Assembly: GCF_037975245.1 (NCBI RefSeq)
Contig: NC_092567.1
Span: 1,296,714-1,358,713, forward strand
Direction of reading: 5' to 3'
Length of the DNA stretch: 62,000 nucleotides
DNA from: Apostichopus japonicus
Lineage: Eukaryota; Echinodermata; Holothuroidea; Aspidochirotida; Stichopodidae
Shown here: positions 17,626 to 28,934 of the stretch, piece after piece
How the letters are laid out: every line of letters begins with the position of its first letter
How positions within the stretch are numbered: the stretch's first letter is position 1
Notes under the pieces: model-generated
The model's input: the letters and a program-made list of their open reading frames with translations, nothing else
The model's database searches: none
What the model was told of the DNA's origin: nothing
Position numbers and translations under genes: made by a program

Positions 17626-18628
17626 TTTCTCATCAGCGTTCTATTAAAATGGTTTAAATTACTAAAATAATCGAGTTATTTGTTAAAGTTTCGCTTGAAA
17701 CGTGTTAGAATTTTCTTGATCTGATTTTAGCTATTGTCTCAGTATTTCTCTCTTATTTAATTTTTGAATGGATTCATAAACTCTTCACTGATTGTCTTTT
17801 ACATTACAATAATATGATAACGAATAGCGTTGTGAATTTCCTTCCTTATTGACATACAGATGTATTAATTTTAAATCTTAATCTTTATTGTTAATGGAAA
17901 TATACCGAATCCCCAAATTGCCAGCAGGGTTTCGTATTTTCTTGTTATTTTTAGTCCCATAACATTAATTCTGACACTGAAGTGTATGGGTCAGTTTCAT
18001 TTACGTTACGAATATTGATAGCTTCCTTTTACATAAACTGTTCGCCGTAAAGAAATGACAGAAAAATATTTTCGACTTTTGTAAACTTTCGGATTGACAT
18101 TGCAATTGTTTCTGACTAAAGCTATAATACTTCTAAATGTAATTTGATAATCTCGATAGGTCTTCTTTAATCGAGTTATGTTTAATATGACAATGAATGG
18201 TTGTATGCGATAAACAGTTGTACCTATACACACTGTTAATATTCATAGAAATTGGGTATATATTGCCAGCTTCATAACAGGTAGCAGTGATTAAATGTAT
18301 CCACCTACCATCTAATGGGCAACTAAATGGTATTCCTTCATGAAAAGCGTTTCGTTAATGCTTAATCCGACAACTTTATCAATTGTAGAAATGATAGTCA
18401 TTTACGCCAGATTGATCTTTAAATTTTTGGGACTGGTAATGTGTTTGTACGTCACTCTGTGGTTTTAGGACATTCCAGTCAAATATACATTTGAAACAGT
18501 TAAACACTTTCCACGCTAATAATTTACACACAGTTTAACGGTAGCCTCGGGAAGTGAAACTTGAAACTATGTGCACATATCGGTATATTAACAATGCATA
18601 AAACGAGCAAAAATTCGAAAAAGAGAGA

Positions 18629-18880
18629 GGGCGGCATGACACGCAGATACCAAGCTACCTTCCATACCTTTACAAACTGAGGGCGGCATGACACGCATAT
18701 ATCCCGCTACTTACCATACCTTTACAAATCCGAGGGCGGCATGACACGCATATACCCCGCTACCTTCCATACCTTTACAAAACTGAGGGCGGCATGACAC
18801 GTATATACCCCGCTACCTTCCATGCCTTTAAAAACCTGACGACGGCATTACACGCATATACCACGCTTCCTTCGTTAAGC
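18629..18880. repeat. Minisatellite, 52-53 bp unit, ~5 copies
   Basis: The unit starts gggcggcatgacacgcatat and ends ccatacctttacaaa. Copies begin at about 18629, 18681, 18734, 18787 and a degenerate one near 18838. No coding meaning. Confidence 0.85.
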
Positions 18881-18889
18881 AAACAAACA

Positions 18890-19470
18890 AGATTCGCATT
18901 ACGTCACGAGCCGACCAGTCACGTCCTTGCACTAGTTTTTGAAGTACTAGGTGAATGCGAGGTTCAATTGATCCGTCAAAGAGAGTCCTCACACGTCCGT
19001 GATTGAGAGCTATGCCACCTCCGCGGACGAGAGCCTCAACAAACAACTCTCCCAATGAGCGCTACACCAGTGTTGCACTGGATCTGTATGTACGTGTCAA
19101 ACAGTGACAACTTCTGCGCACGAGAAGTCTTAACGATTAAGGAAAGCGCAAATGCCAAATGCGTTTAGAGCGGATACTTATTGTATGATTCCACACCTGG
19201 TAACAACTTACAAAACCCGGAACAGTGCTCTTTAATGTTTTTACATATAACACACGTGATCGCGAGTCAAATATTTTATCTGTAAATGGAGCAGTATGCT
19301 CGATATGACATACTTTTGAGCCAAATCTAAAGGCAATGTAATATGCTTCACGAGAGCATTACTCACCACTTATTGTTCGTGAGAGTTGGGAATCTATCCC
19401 GAGAGCAATTGTAAACCGCGTCGTGGTTTACTGCTCTGTATTCCTGTAAGTGCTTAATGAGTTTTACCTG
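18890..19470 (+). promoter_or_regulatory. Diverged copy of the region upstream of FReD-3 (pairs with 27735-28205)
   Basis: Blocks shared in order with 27735-28205 include cctcacacgtccgtgattga, gtgatc-cga-c-aaatat and a terminal ctgtaagtg motif (19444 on) shaped like a splice donor. The same order precedes the orphan exon at 22282 and FReD-3 at 28935. This suggests a duplicated promoter and non-coding first exon, with the left copy now separated by minisatellites. The TATA-like string of the right copy is not clearly kept here. Confidence 0.35.
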
Positions 19471-19639
19471 TTTGTAAACTCTATGAATGGATAGATGTTG
19501 GGAGCTTCAGTTAACTTAAATAACCCTATCTTAGTCAAATCCGTTTGTGTATACTCACTGTATTAAGTTTAGGCTACAACATTACAGTGATTTCTAAATT
19601 TGTACTACGGGAATGTTATTCCACTGTCGTGAAGAGCAC

Positions 19640-21036
19640 TGGTTTAGTTAGCCCACTGTATTGATGTACACTCACCTATTTAGTTAGCCCATTGCATTGA
19701 TGTAGACTTACATACTAAGTTAAACCACTGTATTGATGTAGATTTACCTAGTTAGTTAGCCCACTGTATTGATGTAGATTAACCTAGTTAGTTAGCCCAC
19801 TGTGGTGATGTAGACTTATCTAGTTAGCCTACTTTATTGATGTACACTAACCTATACTTAGTTAGCCCACTGCGTTGATGTACACTTACCTCCTTAGTTA
19901 GCCCGCTGTACTGATGTAGACTTACCTACTTACTCAGCCCACTGTACTGATGAACACTTACCTACTTAGTTAGCCCACTGTACTGGTGTACACTAACCTA
20001 TACTTAGTTAGCCGACTGCATTGATGTACGCTTACCTACTTAGTTAGCTTACTGTACTGATGCAGACTTACCTAGTTAGTTAGAGCACTGTACTGATGAA
20101 CACTTACCTACTTAGTTAGCCCACTGTACTGATGTACACTAATCTATACTTAGTTAGCCCACTGTATTGATGTAGATTTACCTACTTAGTTAGCCCACTG
20201 TACTGATATAGACTTACCTACTTATTTAGCCAACTGTATTGATGTACACTTACCTACTTAGTTGGCCTGCTGCATTAATGTACACCTATCTATTTAGTAG
20301 GCCCACTGTATTGATGTACACTTTACTACTTAGTTAGCCCACTGTATTGATGTAGACTTACTTAGTTAGCCCACTGTATTGATGTAGATTTACCTAGGCA
20401 GTTAGCCCACTGTTTTGATGTACGCTTACCTACTTAGCCCACTGTACTGATGTAGACTTACCTACTTATTAGCCAACTGTAGTGATGAACACTTACCTAC
20501 TTAGTTGGTCCCCTGTATTGATGTACACTCACTATATAGTTAGACCACTGTATTATGTAGTTTCACATACTGAGTTAGCTCACTTTATCGATGTAATCTT
20601 ACCAACATAGTAAGCTCATCGTATTGATGAACACTTACTTACTTAGTGAGTCCACTGTATTGATGAACACTTACCTACTTAGTTAGCCTACTGCATTAGT
20701 GTACACCTACCTAATTAGTAAGCCCACTGTATTGATGTACATTTACCTACTTAGTTATCTACTGCATTGGTGTACACTTACCTACTTATTTAGCCAACTG
20801 TACTGATGTAGACTTACCTAGTTAGTTAGCCCACTGTAGTAATGTAAATTTACCTGCTTAGTTAGCCCACTGTATGGTGTAGACTTACTTAGTTAGCCCA
20901 CTGTATTGATGTAGACTTACCTACTTAGTTAGACCACTGTATTGATGTAGTCTTACATACTTAGTTAGCCCATTGCATTAATGTACACTTACCAACTTTT
21001 TTAGCCCACTGTATTGATGCACACTTACCTACTTAA
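19640..21036. repeat. Minisatellite, ~35-42 bp unit, roughly 35-40 copies
   Basis: The core is ttagttagcccactgta followed by ttgatgtacacttaccta, with many single-base and spacer-length variants. It occupies about 1.4 kb with no open frame of note. The variation between units suggests an old array with local homogenisation. Confidence 0.9.
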
Positions 21037-22281
21037 CGGTATGAAAACGCATCGTAAGAACTACGGGTCATGTCAGAAAACTACGTAAGAATGGTTGGTA
21101 TCTCCAATTACATTCCATAGGTTAATACCATCTTTATGGAAATAACACTGTGTATCATCGTCGTAGAATACACTTTCAATAAAGTTGCATGAAATTACAT
21201 TCCAATAAATTTCATTCGGAAGGTGACCGTATTCAACTCTTGTGAAATTAGTAGCATGTTCTAGCTCTGACAGGGCATATTCAGTAACATATTTTGCTGC
21301 ATTGTAATATAATTTACGCAGTAAGTAAAATGGATGCTGACTGAGCTAGACGGTCCTCGTGTAAATCAAGCGCAGACACTCTGTAACAATTCACTGTAAA
21401 GGAATAGTAATTTTACTTCACGACAGGTAAAAAGAATAAGATTACCGTGAAATTGAATGTCACGTTACTGACACGTGAGTTTATTCATAAAAAGCATAAT
21501 TTACAAATATACCATATCAAAGTAAAATTCGTTTCAGTGTGGGCAATCAAAGATTTATTCGACTACACTAAAAAAACAATTGTACGAAACAACAAGTTTT
21601 TTAATGTAACGCAATAATATGCCACTGCTCAAATTGTATTTTCAACAAATTGGATATTAGATTCTAAACATCTGCTAGCTTTTTTTTGGTGGTAATCTTT
21701 AGTGCCGCAAGTTCACGTCATTAAAATATGTTAGTGAAATATAATCTAAGTGGAAAGCAATGCAGTTAAACAGCAGTAGAAATTATTACAATGACCTGCT
21801 GTCTTTAGTACTGTGTAATATGTTGGCGTTACCATGCCGTCTAACAACGCAACGCAACACAACGCAACAAATAAGGAAATAGGGTTGCGTTGATTTGCTA
21901 TTGCGTTGCTGTTTGGATTACTTGCGTAGTAGCAACATGATCGCAACAACAAACATCTAAGATTGTAACAATCTCGTTTGCCTTTTGACATAACATTTTT
22001 CTAGTAAGTATTTTTAATACGTTTAAATTTCCCATCTTTGTTTTAGAAGAGCCTTACTAAAACTTTAGCATTTTTGTTTTTAATTTGATGATTATAATCC
22101 GTTGGTATCATTCTAACTTCATCTTTCTCAGAGTCTTTCGTATAAGAAATGTGTCTTTTTCACCTGACAAGACAGTAGTATTAAAGTTTACTTTTTGTGG
22201 TTTTACACAACCAGGTACATTAAACAGGCTTGTACCACATTTAAATTAGTTTTTCCATCGCTGAAAACGAAGCTATTCAAA
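21037..22281. other. Upstream flank of orphan exon; no gene recognised
   Basis: AT-rich DNA with a short acgcaacgcaacac simple repeat at about 21847-21870. Around 22150-22280 some words recall the upstream flank of FReD-3 (ctgacaagacag, attcaaaatg), consistent with a duplicated locus. Confidence 0.4.
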
Positions 22282-22422
22282 ATGAACTTGTTGGAATTAA
22301 CCTTTCTGGTTATGTGATGCATCTTGTTTATTCCTGGGCAAGAATGTACACCTAAAGAAGATATTTGTTCTTTGGAGTCTATTAACAAGGTAATAGTGTA
22401 TAATCCAGTCAATACCATTACG
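22282..22422 (+). pseudogene. Orphan FReD first exon with in-frame stop
   Basis: A 47-codon stretch begins ATG at 22282 and matches FReD-3 exon 1: hydrophobic start (MNLLELTFLVM), IPGQE, PKEDI and the end NPVNTIT, shared with FReD-2 and FReD-3. Codon 12 is TGA (22315-22317), inside the would-be signal peptide. The donor is gtcagt rather than gtaagt or gtgagt. No matching second exon or FReD exons follow before FReD-3. It is best read as the remnant of a fourth FReD gene or a partial duplication of the FReD-3 5' end. Confidence 0.75.
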
Positions 22423-22649
22423 GTCAGTTTTTTCGTAATCCTAAAGGGTTTATTAGCATTCAACCCAATTATAGGATGAAAAAGAGAGTGTTATACCCCC
22501 CCCCCCTCCCCACTCCAATTTCCATTCCCATTTGACTGTCAGGCGCATTCACGGAGTGTAAACGTTGCTAGCAAATAAAGGGAAGAGGGGCTGTTATACA
22601 ATTGACTGGGAAGAGATGTTTGAAAACTTTTTTTTGTTCTTTATTTATT

Positions 22650-22866
22650 ATTTTATATATTTATTGGGGTGGGGGGGTACATGGTCATTGTGATTTATTC
22701 AAAGTAAAGAATGAAACTGCTCAGTAGCTTTTAGACTTTCTTCACTACTTAGTCAGTATTTTATATATTTATTAGGGTGGGGGTACATGGTCATTGTGAT
22801 TCATTCAAAGTAAAGAATGAAACTACTCAGTAGCTTTTAGACTTTCTTCACTACGCAGTCAGTTGT
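22650..22866. repeat. Direct duplication, ~104 bp x 2
   Basis: The segment ttatatatttattggggtgg through ctttcttcactac is repeated almost exactly, at about 22652-22748 and 22760-22855. A poly-C/poly-G context surrounds it (22497-22508 and 22665-22677). Confidence 0.85.
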
Positions 22867-22954
22867 TAAGCAACTAAAAAGAGGAAAACATAAAGATAAT
22901 AAGGATGAAAATGTACCCATACAGTATGTCAGACAAGTACCTACTCCACAGTAC

Positions 22955-23592
22955 AAAGCAACACTTATCTGATGGGATGTATGTTTGCTGTGAGATGTAA
23001 TACTCATCTGATGGGATGCATGTCTGCTTTGAGATGTAACACATATCTGATGCATGCCTGCTGAGAGATATAACACTCATCTAATGGGATTCAAGTCTGC
23101 TGTAAGATAACACTTATCTGACGGGATGCAAGTGTGCTGTGAGATACAACACTTATCTAATGGGATGCATGTCTGGTGTGAGATTTTACACATATCTGAT
23201 GTAAGTCTGCTGTGAGATATAACACTTATCTAATGGGATGCATGTCTGCTGTGAGATGTAACACATATCTGATGCAAGTCTGCTGTGAGATATAACACTC
23301 ATCTAATGGGATGCATGTCTGCTGTGAGATGTAACACATATCTGATGCATGTCTGCTGAGAGATATAACACTCATCTAATGGGATGCATGTCTGCTGTGA
23401 GATGTAACACATATCTGATGCATGGCTGCTGAGAGATATAACACTCATCTAATGGGATGCATGTCTGCTGTGAGATGTAACACATATCTGATGCAAGTCT
23501 GCTGAGAGATATTACACTCATCTAATGGGATGCATGTCTGCTGTGAGATGTAACTCATATCTGATGGGATGCATGTCTACTGTGTATATCCC
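22955..23592. repeat. Compound minisatellite, ~39 + ~33 bp alternating units
   Basis: Units of the type gatgggatgcatgtctgctg-tgagatgtaacacatatct alternate with a shorter type lacking gggat (gatgcaagtctgctg...cactcatctaat). The composite period is about 72 bp, over 0.64 kb. Minus-strand open frames across it are repeat by-products. Confidence 0.85.
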
Positions 23593-26500
23593 GCTTCAAT
23601 TTTTCTCAGACTATAGAAAATAGGATTACGATGTGTGTATGTAAACGGGACGTACACAAATTCCATGTCAGTGTTCTTACTCAAGGCTCCATTATTAATC
23701 TCTTCCTTAACGTAGTTTCATTTATGATATAAATCGATACTGCCTCCTATACAAATACTGTAAACGCAAAAAACAAATTAAATGAAGAAACAGTTTTCAA
23801 CTCACTGAAGGTTTGTTTTTCCGAGTGGTCTTCTTCACCAGAGTGAAAAAATGACAACAGGGAACATTTTCTTATATACTTCCAAGAAGGATTTTAAATT
23901 AGTTCTATATAGCTAGGGTGGAGAATATGAATGAGAGTACACGTGATTTTAATTCTAGCCTTTAAACAGCATCTTAAGAAAAAAGTTTACTTGTGAGTAA
24001 AAGTCTTGTCTACATTTGACAAAACACTTGCATGATAGAAATGGAATGGTAATGGGGGGAACAACATGCCAGCAAGGCGGTGAGGGTAGTTTTACCTCAT
24101 GTGGAAACGTCTACAAGGACTTGGAAACCACGTAATTCTTTTTAATGAAGATTTATGAAATAGAAACATATGGACTGTACTTTAAGCTAAGCGTTAACTT
24201 TGTACTTATGCAGACTAAACGAAAGTTACCTCTAACCTCCAGCTGAGTTTCTAAATGAATGATCTTGGAGTTCACCTCTCATACTCGTCCTCGAAGTATA
24301 TGTGTGTAAAAGTTTCAAGACTGACATTTGTGGGTCCCCTTCTTTACTTATATATGAGCTAATAGACCTCCCTATCAGCGTCAAATTTGAAAGGGCAGTC
24401 GCGGTATATATCGGAGCACATGAGGAAGTGATTACACAATAAAACTGTTGTTAGGTTAAAAGTTCTCTTTAATTTACTTACTACCTTTTCGATCATTCGA
24501 GTAGAATTGTATTTTCATGTAATATATTGCTAAATTAAAACTCTAAACACTACAAACATCAGCTTGTTGGATTATGGTCACAAATTGAGAGATTTCCCTT
24601 TACGAAAATGTTGAGAAATGTGAAATCTTATTCTCTATAGTAGTATCGCTGCACCCGATTAAAACTCATTGCAATATAAAAATTTCCTTGCAAAGTAGCT
24701 GAAATGACATAGAAAACAGAAAAACGAATAAATAAGGACTTGAGCTACGTACAAATGAACGCTTAGGTGGAACTTTGTCACGTAAATAAAGTTATGCTAT
24801 CAGGTGATCAAGCGAGACTAAAAATCAGCACCTCTCCGCTGACAGACAGAACATTATCAATGGGAGGGGTGGCAACACATCCCTACTGACAGACAATACA
24901 TTACAAGGTAATCCGTAGGCTAGTATATAGATATATAACATGTATGGACAGCACAATCAAACAGCTGCAGACTTTGAACGTTGTTTCAAAAGTTACCATC
25001 ATTTTGCATTAAGGCATCCTCCGTGTTAATACACTTTCTCACTCTATCCTTCTCCCATCAGACCCCCCCCCCACTAGTTAGATATTTCCCCTTATACCCT
25101 TTCTAGGACGGAATGGCATCTTTGTCCACAAAATGGTGTTTAATTGCACTCCCAGAGATGACGGTTGTTAATATTTGATACATACGGACAGATCCGTATA
25201 AATGGCAACCAAAAACGTGAGATACTTAGGACCGACTTATTAACTATAGCCAGTGGCGTGCGAAACTAGGGAAAGGGAGTTCCCAACCTTTCGTCATGAT
25301 TTGGTAGAAGTGGGTCAGTTGGGAGATTTTAACATTCAGCCGGGGAAGAATTAAGCCCCTTCTCGGGGTGTATAACTCATTTTTAACCACACAAACACAC
25401 ACACAAATCCAGAGCATTCATGAGCACAACCTTGTTTTGAGTGCCAATTATAGCCATACTTTATAGTCGTAATATGCCTCAGAATCGTCCATTTGACTTC
25501 AACATTTACAGACTCATAAATGGGGGAGAACCCCCACATCCCCTAAATGGGAGTCGGCTGCAACGATTCCACAGCCACACCAAAACCTTCATTCGCCACT
25601 CGCCATATAGGTTCAGCCCTAATTAATCAGTCGTTTGCCCCGTCTCCTCTAAACTGAGAAATACTATGCACAACACTGACTATATCACTTCATGCAGCTG
25701 ATAGGTACGCAAACATGTTGCACACATGTATATGACCATTTTGATCATGGTAGAGTGAGACCACTGATAGTAACGATACATGAAAGAAAGTGCATAAGAC
25801 AGTATGTCTGCAGTTTAATTTATATATAATCGTTAACCCAAGAAACTGTCATCCCTTCATGAAAGGGCATGGCGTTCTATGTAACTATGGGTAGATATGA
25901 GGCTCCTGTAGATGTATTTTGAGTGTGTCGGGGCAAAGGTTAGATGGATAACAGGAAGAATCATGCCCTGATATGTTCTACTGCAAGCAAAGGCATGTGT
26001 TATCCATCTTCCATTTATCTGGTGAATAACCCACCAGCAGCACGTACCACAGTTAACTTCATTAGCTATTTGTCTTACCTACGTACCATAATAATTCAAA
26101 CACCTTGGGTCCGATACCAAACTATAACTATGACTATTATTGGAAATTAAGTTTATACACAAGATGTTCCAGTTTTAATGTTTTTACTAGCTTACCAGCT
26201 TATGTCATCCCATATTACATGCAAGAAGTCCTCTAATATCACACTACCCGGAATGTATCTTGATTAGTAATTTTATTTTTAGCTCTGTCTTTATTAAACG
26301 CAACTGAGTCAACATGGGAAACATTAACGTCTTGACCAGCCCAAAGTGGCCTGTTCCGTATATCAAGTTATATCTAGAGACTCTTTTACACCAAAGTGTA
26401 AAGTAGAGATCGGTCAAATCAATGAATTTTGGGCGTTATTACAGAGGAACTTGTACATAGTATATGAAGTATATGTAGCTAGCCAACGCATGGAGAGATC

Positions 26501-27734
26501 GTTACATAGTAGTTATGTTCAAGCTTGGACTCGAGTTACCTTTGAATAGGATGTGCATCACACTTTGGCACAGTGTCGGTTATCATAGTTTGAGACAGTA
26601 CCCAGCAATATCTTACTTTTCACTGTTGAGATAGATATGATGTACTTTGGCAGAAATACCATCTAGGTATATAGTACTTGCGCATATAAGCACCCATAAA
26701 TAATGACAATCAATTGACACCCGTGGATTTTTGGACTATGTTCTTAGCTACACCTGTATGTCCTTACCCTCTCCTCATCCAAATTTGATATATGGCATAC
26801 ATATGAAATTAACCAACCAAAGATTTTGCTACATACTTGTTTGTAACACATTTTGTTAATAACGGAAAACATATAACATCCTGTTAGTGACTAAAAATGT
26901 TCGAACTACATATTTAAGCTATAGGCAGAAATCATCGTAATTCATTATATAGTTACAATTCAATATTATGATAAAGTGATATAAAAAATGTCGGAGGACT
27001 TGTGATAAATAGGTGGAGCAAATAATATCAAATCATACCATGTATAATCAAATTATTGATTAATTAGTCATACCTAAAAAGAACTTAGATTTAGACTTTT
27101 GACACTTTTTTTGGTGAGACTTCGGGCCTGAGGATTATCTTGTATAAATGATAGCATGGCACCAAGTTAAAACGTTGAAACTACTGTACGCAAGTTTCAG
27201 CTCTAAAAGAAATAGAGAGACCTTTAGGAGTTTCTATAGCTTGAACGTTGAAATGTGTGGTGCAATTGGAGATGAATGTCACTAATTCCCGCCACCTCAT
27301 TAATTGTAACTGTAAATACGTCCATTTTCTGTCTGTGAGTGCTCTATCTCTGAATTGACGCACAATTTTGTTTCCTTTGTTGAATTAACAGAAAATATGG
27401 TAACTATAGTTAGCTACCATCGTTCAGCGATGTAGGGCAGTCGCAGCCATAGAAAGGCGTACTTAAGGTTCCCTTAGGTGTATCCGTCAAAGTTTTAGAT
27501 CTACCCGTTTACTCATTGCTGAGATGCTGACCCCTGTGGCATTCAGGTAGGTAAGTTGGTCAATTGGATGTCAGTGAACAAATAAATGGTGTACAAGCGT
27601 AAAGTTATCACCAAAGGTTATTGTGGTATAATTATTTATCATATGCAGTACATAATTCCAATCCGAATTCTATATATTGATTTTCGTGCTGGTCCGTGGA
27701 AGGAACGTTCTTGAACCACAGCTGCTAAACAACA
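23593..27734. other. Intergenic; no gene recognised
   Basis: About 4.1 kb without a recognisable exon. The segment about 25250-25620 (gccagtggcgtgcg start, C-rich ggagaacccccacatcccc) has the look of a non-autonomous transposon fragment, but I could not define termini. The rest is AT-rich unique-looking sequence. Confidence 0.4.
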
Positions 27735-28205
27735 ACAGTTGCCTTACGTCATGTAAGTTGAAACACGTCCTTGGAAAGGCCTTCAATTGCTTAGTTAATG
27801 AGAGTTTCAATGAGCGTCCTCACACGTCCGTGATTGAGAGCTGTAGCACGTCCACGAACGAGAGCATCAATAAGTCCTCAAATGAGAGTGCTCCACTGGA
27901 TACTAGCTACATAATCATACACCTGGCCATATGTTTGACCCAAGCACCTGTCGGGCGCAAGCCAGGAGCGGTTCCCTCTCTGATCATGTGATCACGAACC
28001 AAATATCTTGTCTGGTATGCTTATATAAATGAAAGAGAACTTTTCGGCGTGGTATAAGTTTTTTCGACATTTGAATTCAGTGAACTACTTTCGAGACAAA
28101 ACTTACCATTTATTCTTTGCCAAAAGTTTGGACTTGAAGAACTGAGTTGAACGCATCATTGAACTGCTTGTTTACCTGTAAGTGTTAGTAATAGTATGTA
28201 CAGTT
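27735..28205 (+). promoter_or_regulatory. Candidate promoter and non-coding first exon of FReD-3
   Basis: A TATA-box-like tatataaa occupies 28022-28029. About 150 bp downstream lies a consensus donor (tttacct/gtaagtg, gt at 28178-28179), about 760 bp before the FReD-3 start codon. The region has a diverged relative at 18890-19470 that stands in the same order relative to the orphan exon, supporting a functional unit copied with the gene. Transcription start and splicing are inferred, not shown. Confidence 0.35.
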
Positions 28206-28934
28206 TGCTAGATATCGGTAGTTATTATTTTGTGTAATAGCCCTATGCTATCTTAATAAGTCTGTTGAGTGCGATTATAATAAAAAATATAAAAAAATAA
28301 AACATTTCATTTCAAATTGAAGGTCAAACTTATTTTCTTGCATTGCAATAAAGTATATTATACAACACTAAAATACAGCTGCATACGTGGTCTACTGCAT
28401 TACCATGCAATAGACTCAATGTATCATTTGTAGTAGAATGGTTTACGATGACTAGTTTACTTCAAGCGTTTATTTTAAATTATGTTGGAACTCTGCGCAA
28501 GAAGTCGGCTATAACCAGCTGTTTTAAAACCCTCCTTACAATGCTTTATAACTACATTGTTGCATAGCGTAATTCTGCTATATCAGAGATGTAACATTGT
28601 AAACAAATAAAATATATATAAGGGAATACAAACATCGTTAACATTGTGGGATAATCGGAAAAGTATTCTACGCCTTCCGCACGTTTAAATTATCAATAGT
28701 CTTGTTCAAAGAGGTTTGAATACAATGGTAGAATGTTCAGGAAATGTTATGGATATAATCCACTGACCGTCATTTAAATGTACCTTTCCGTTATATCTGA
28801 AATTTGTCCATGCTTTACCAGACAAGGCAGCACTTAAGTTTTCTGACCTAGTACTATACGGTAAATTCAACAGGATCAGATTCATACCAAGCCTACGACA
28901 TTGTCACCACTGCTAAAAATCGGAACTGTTCAAA

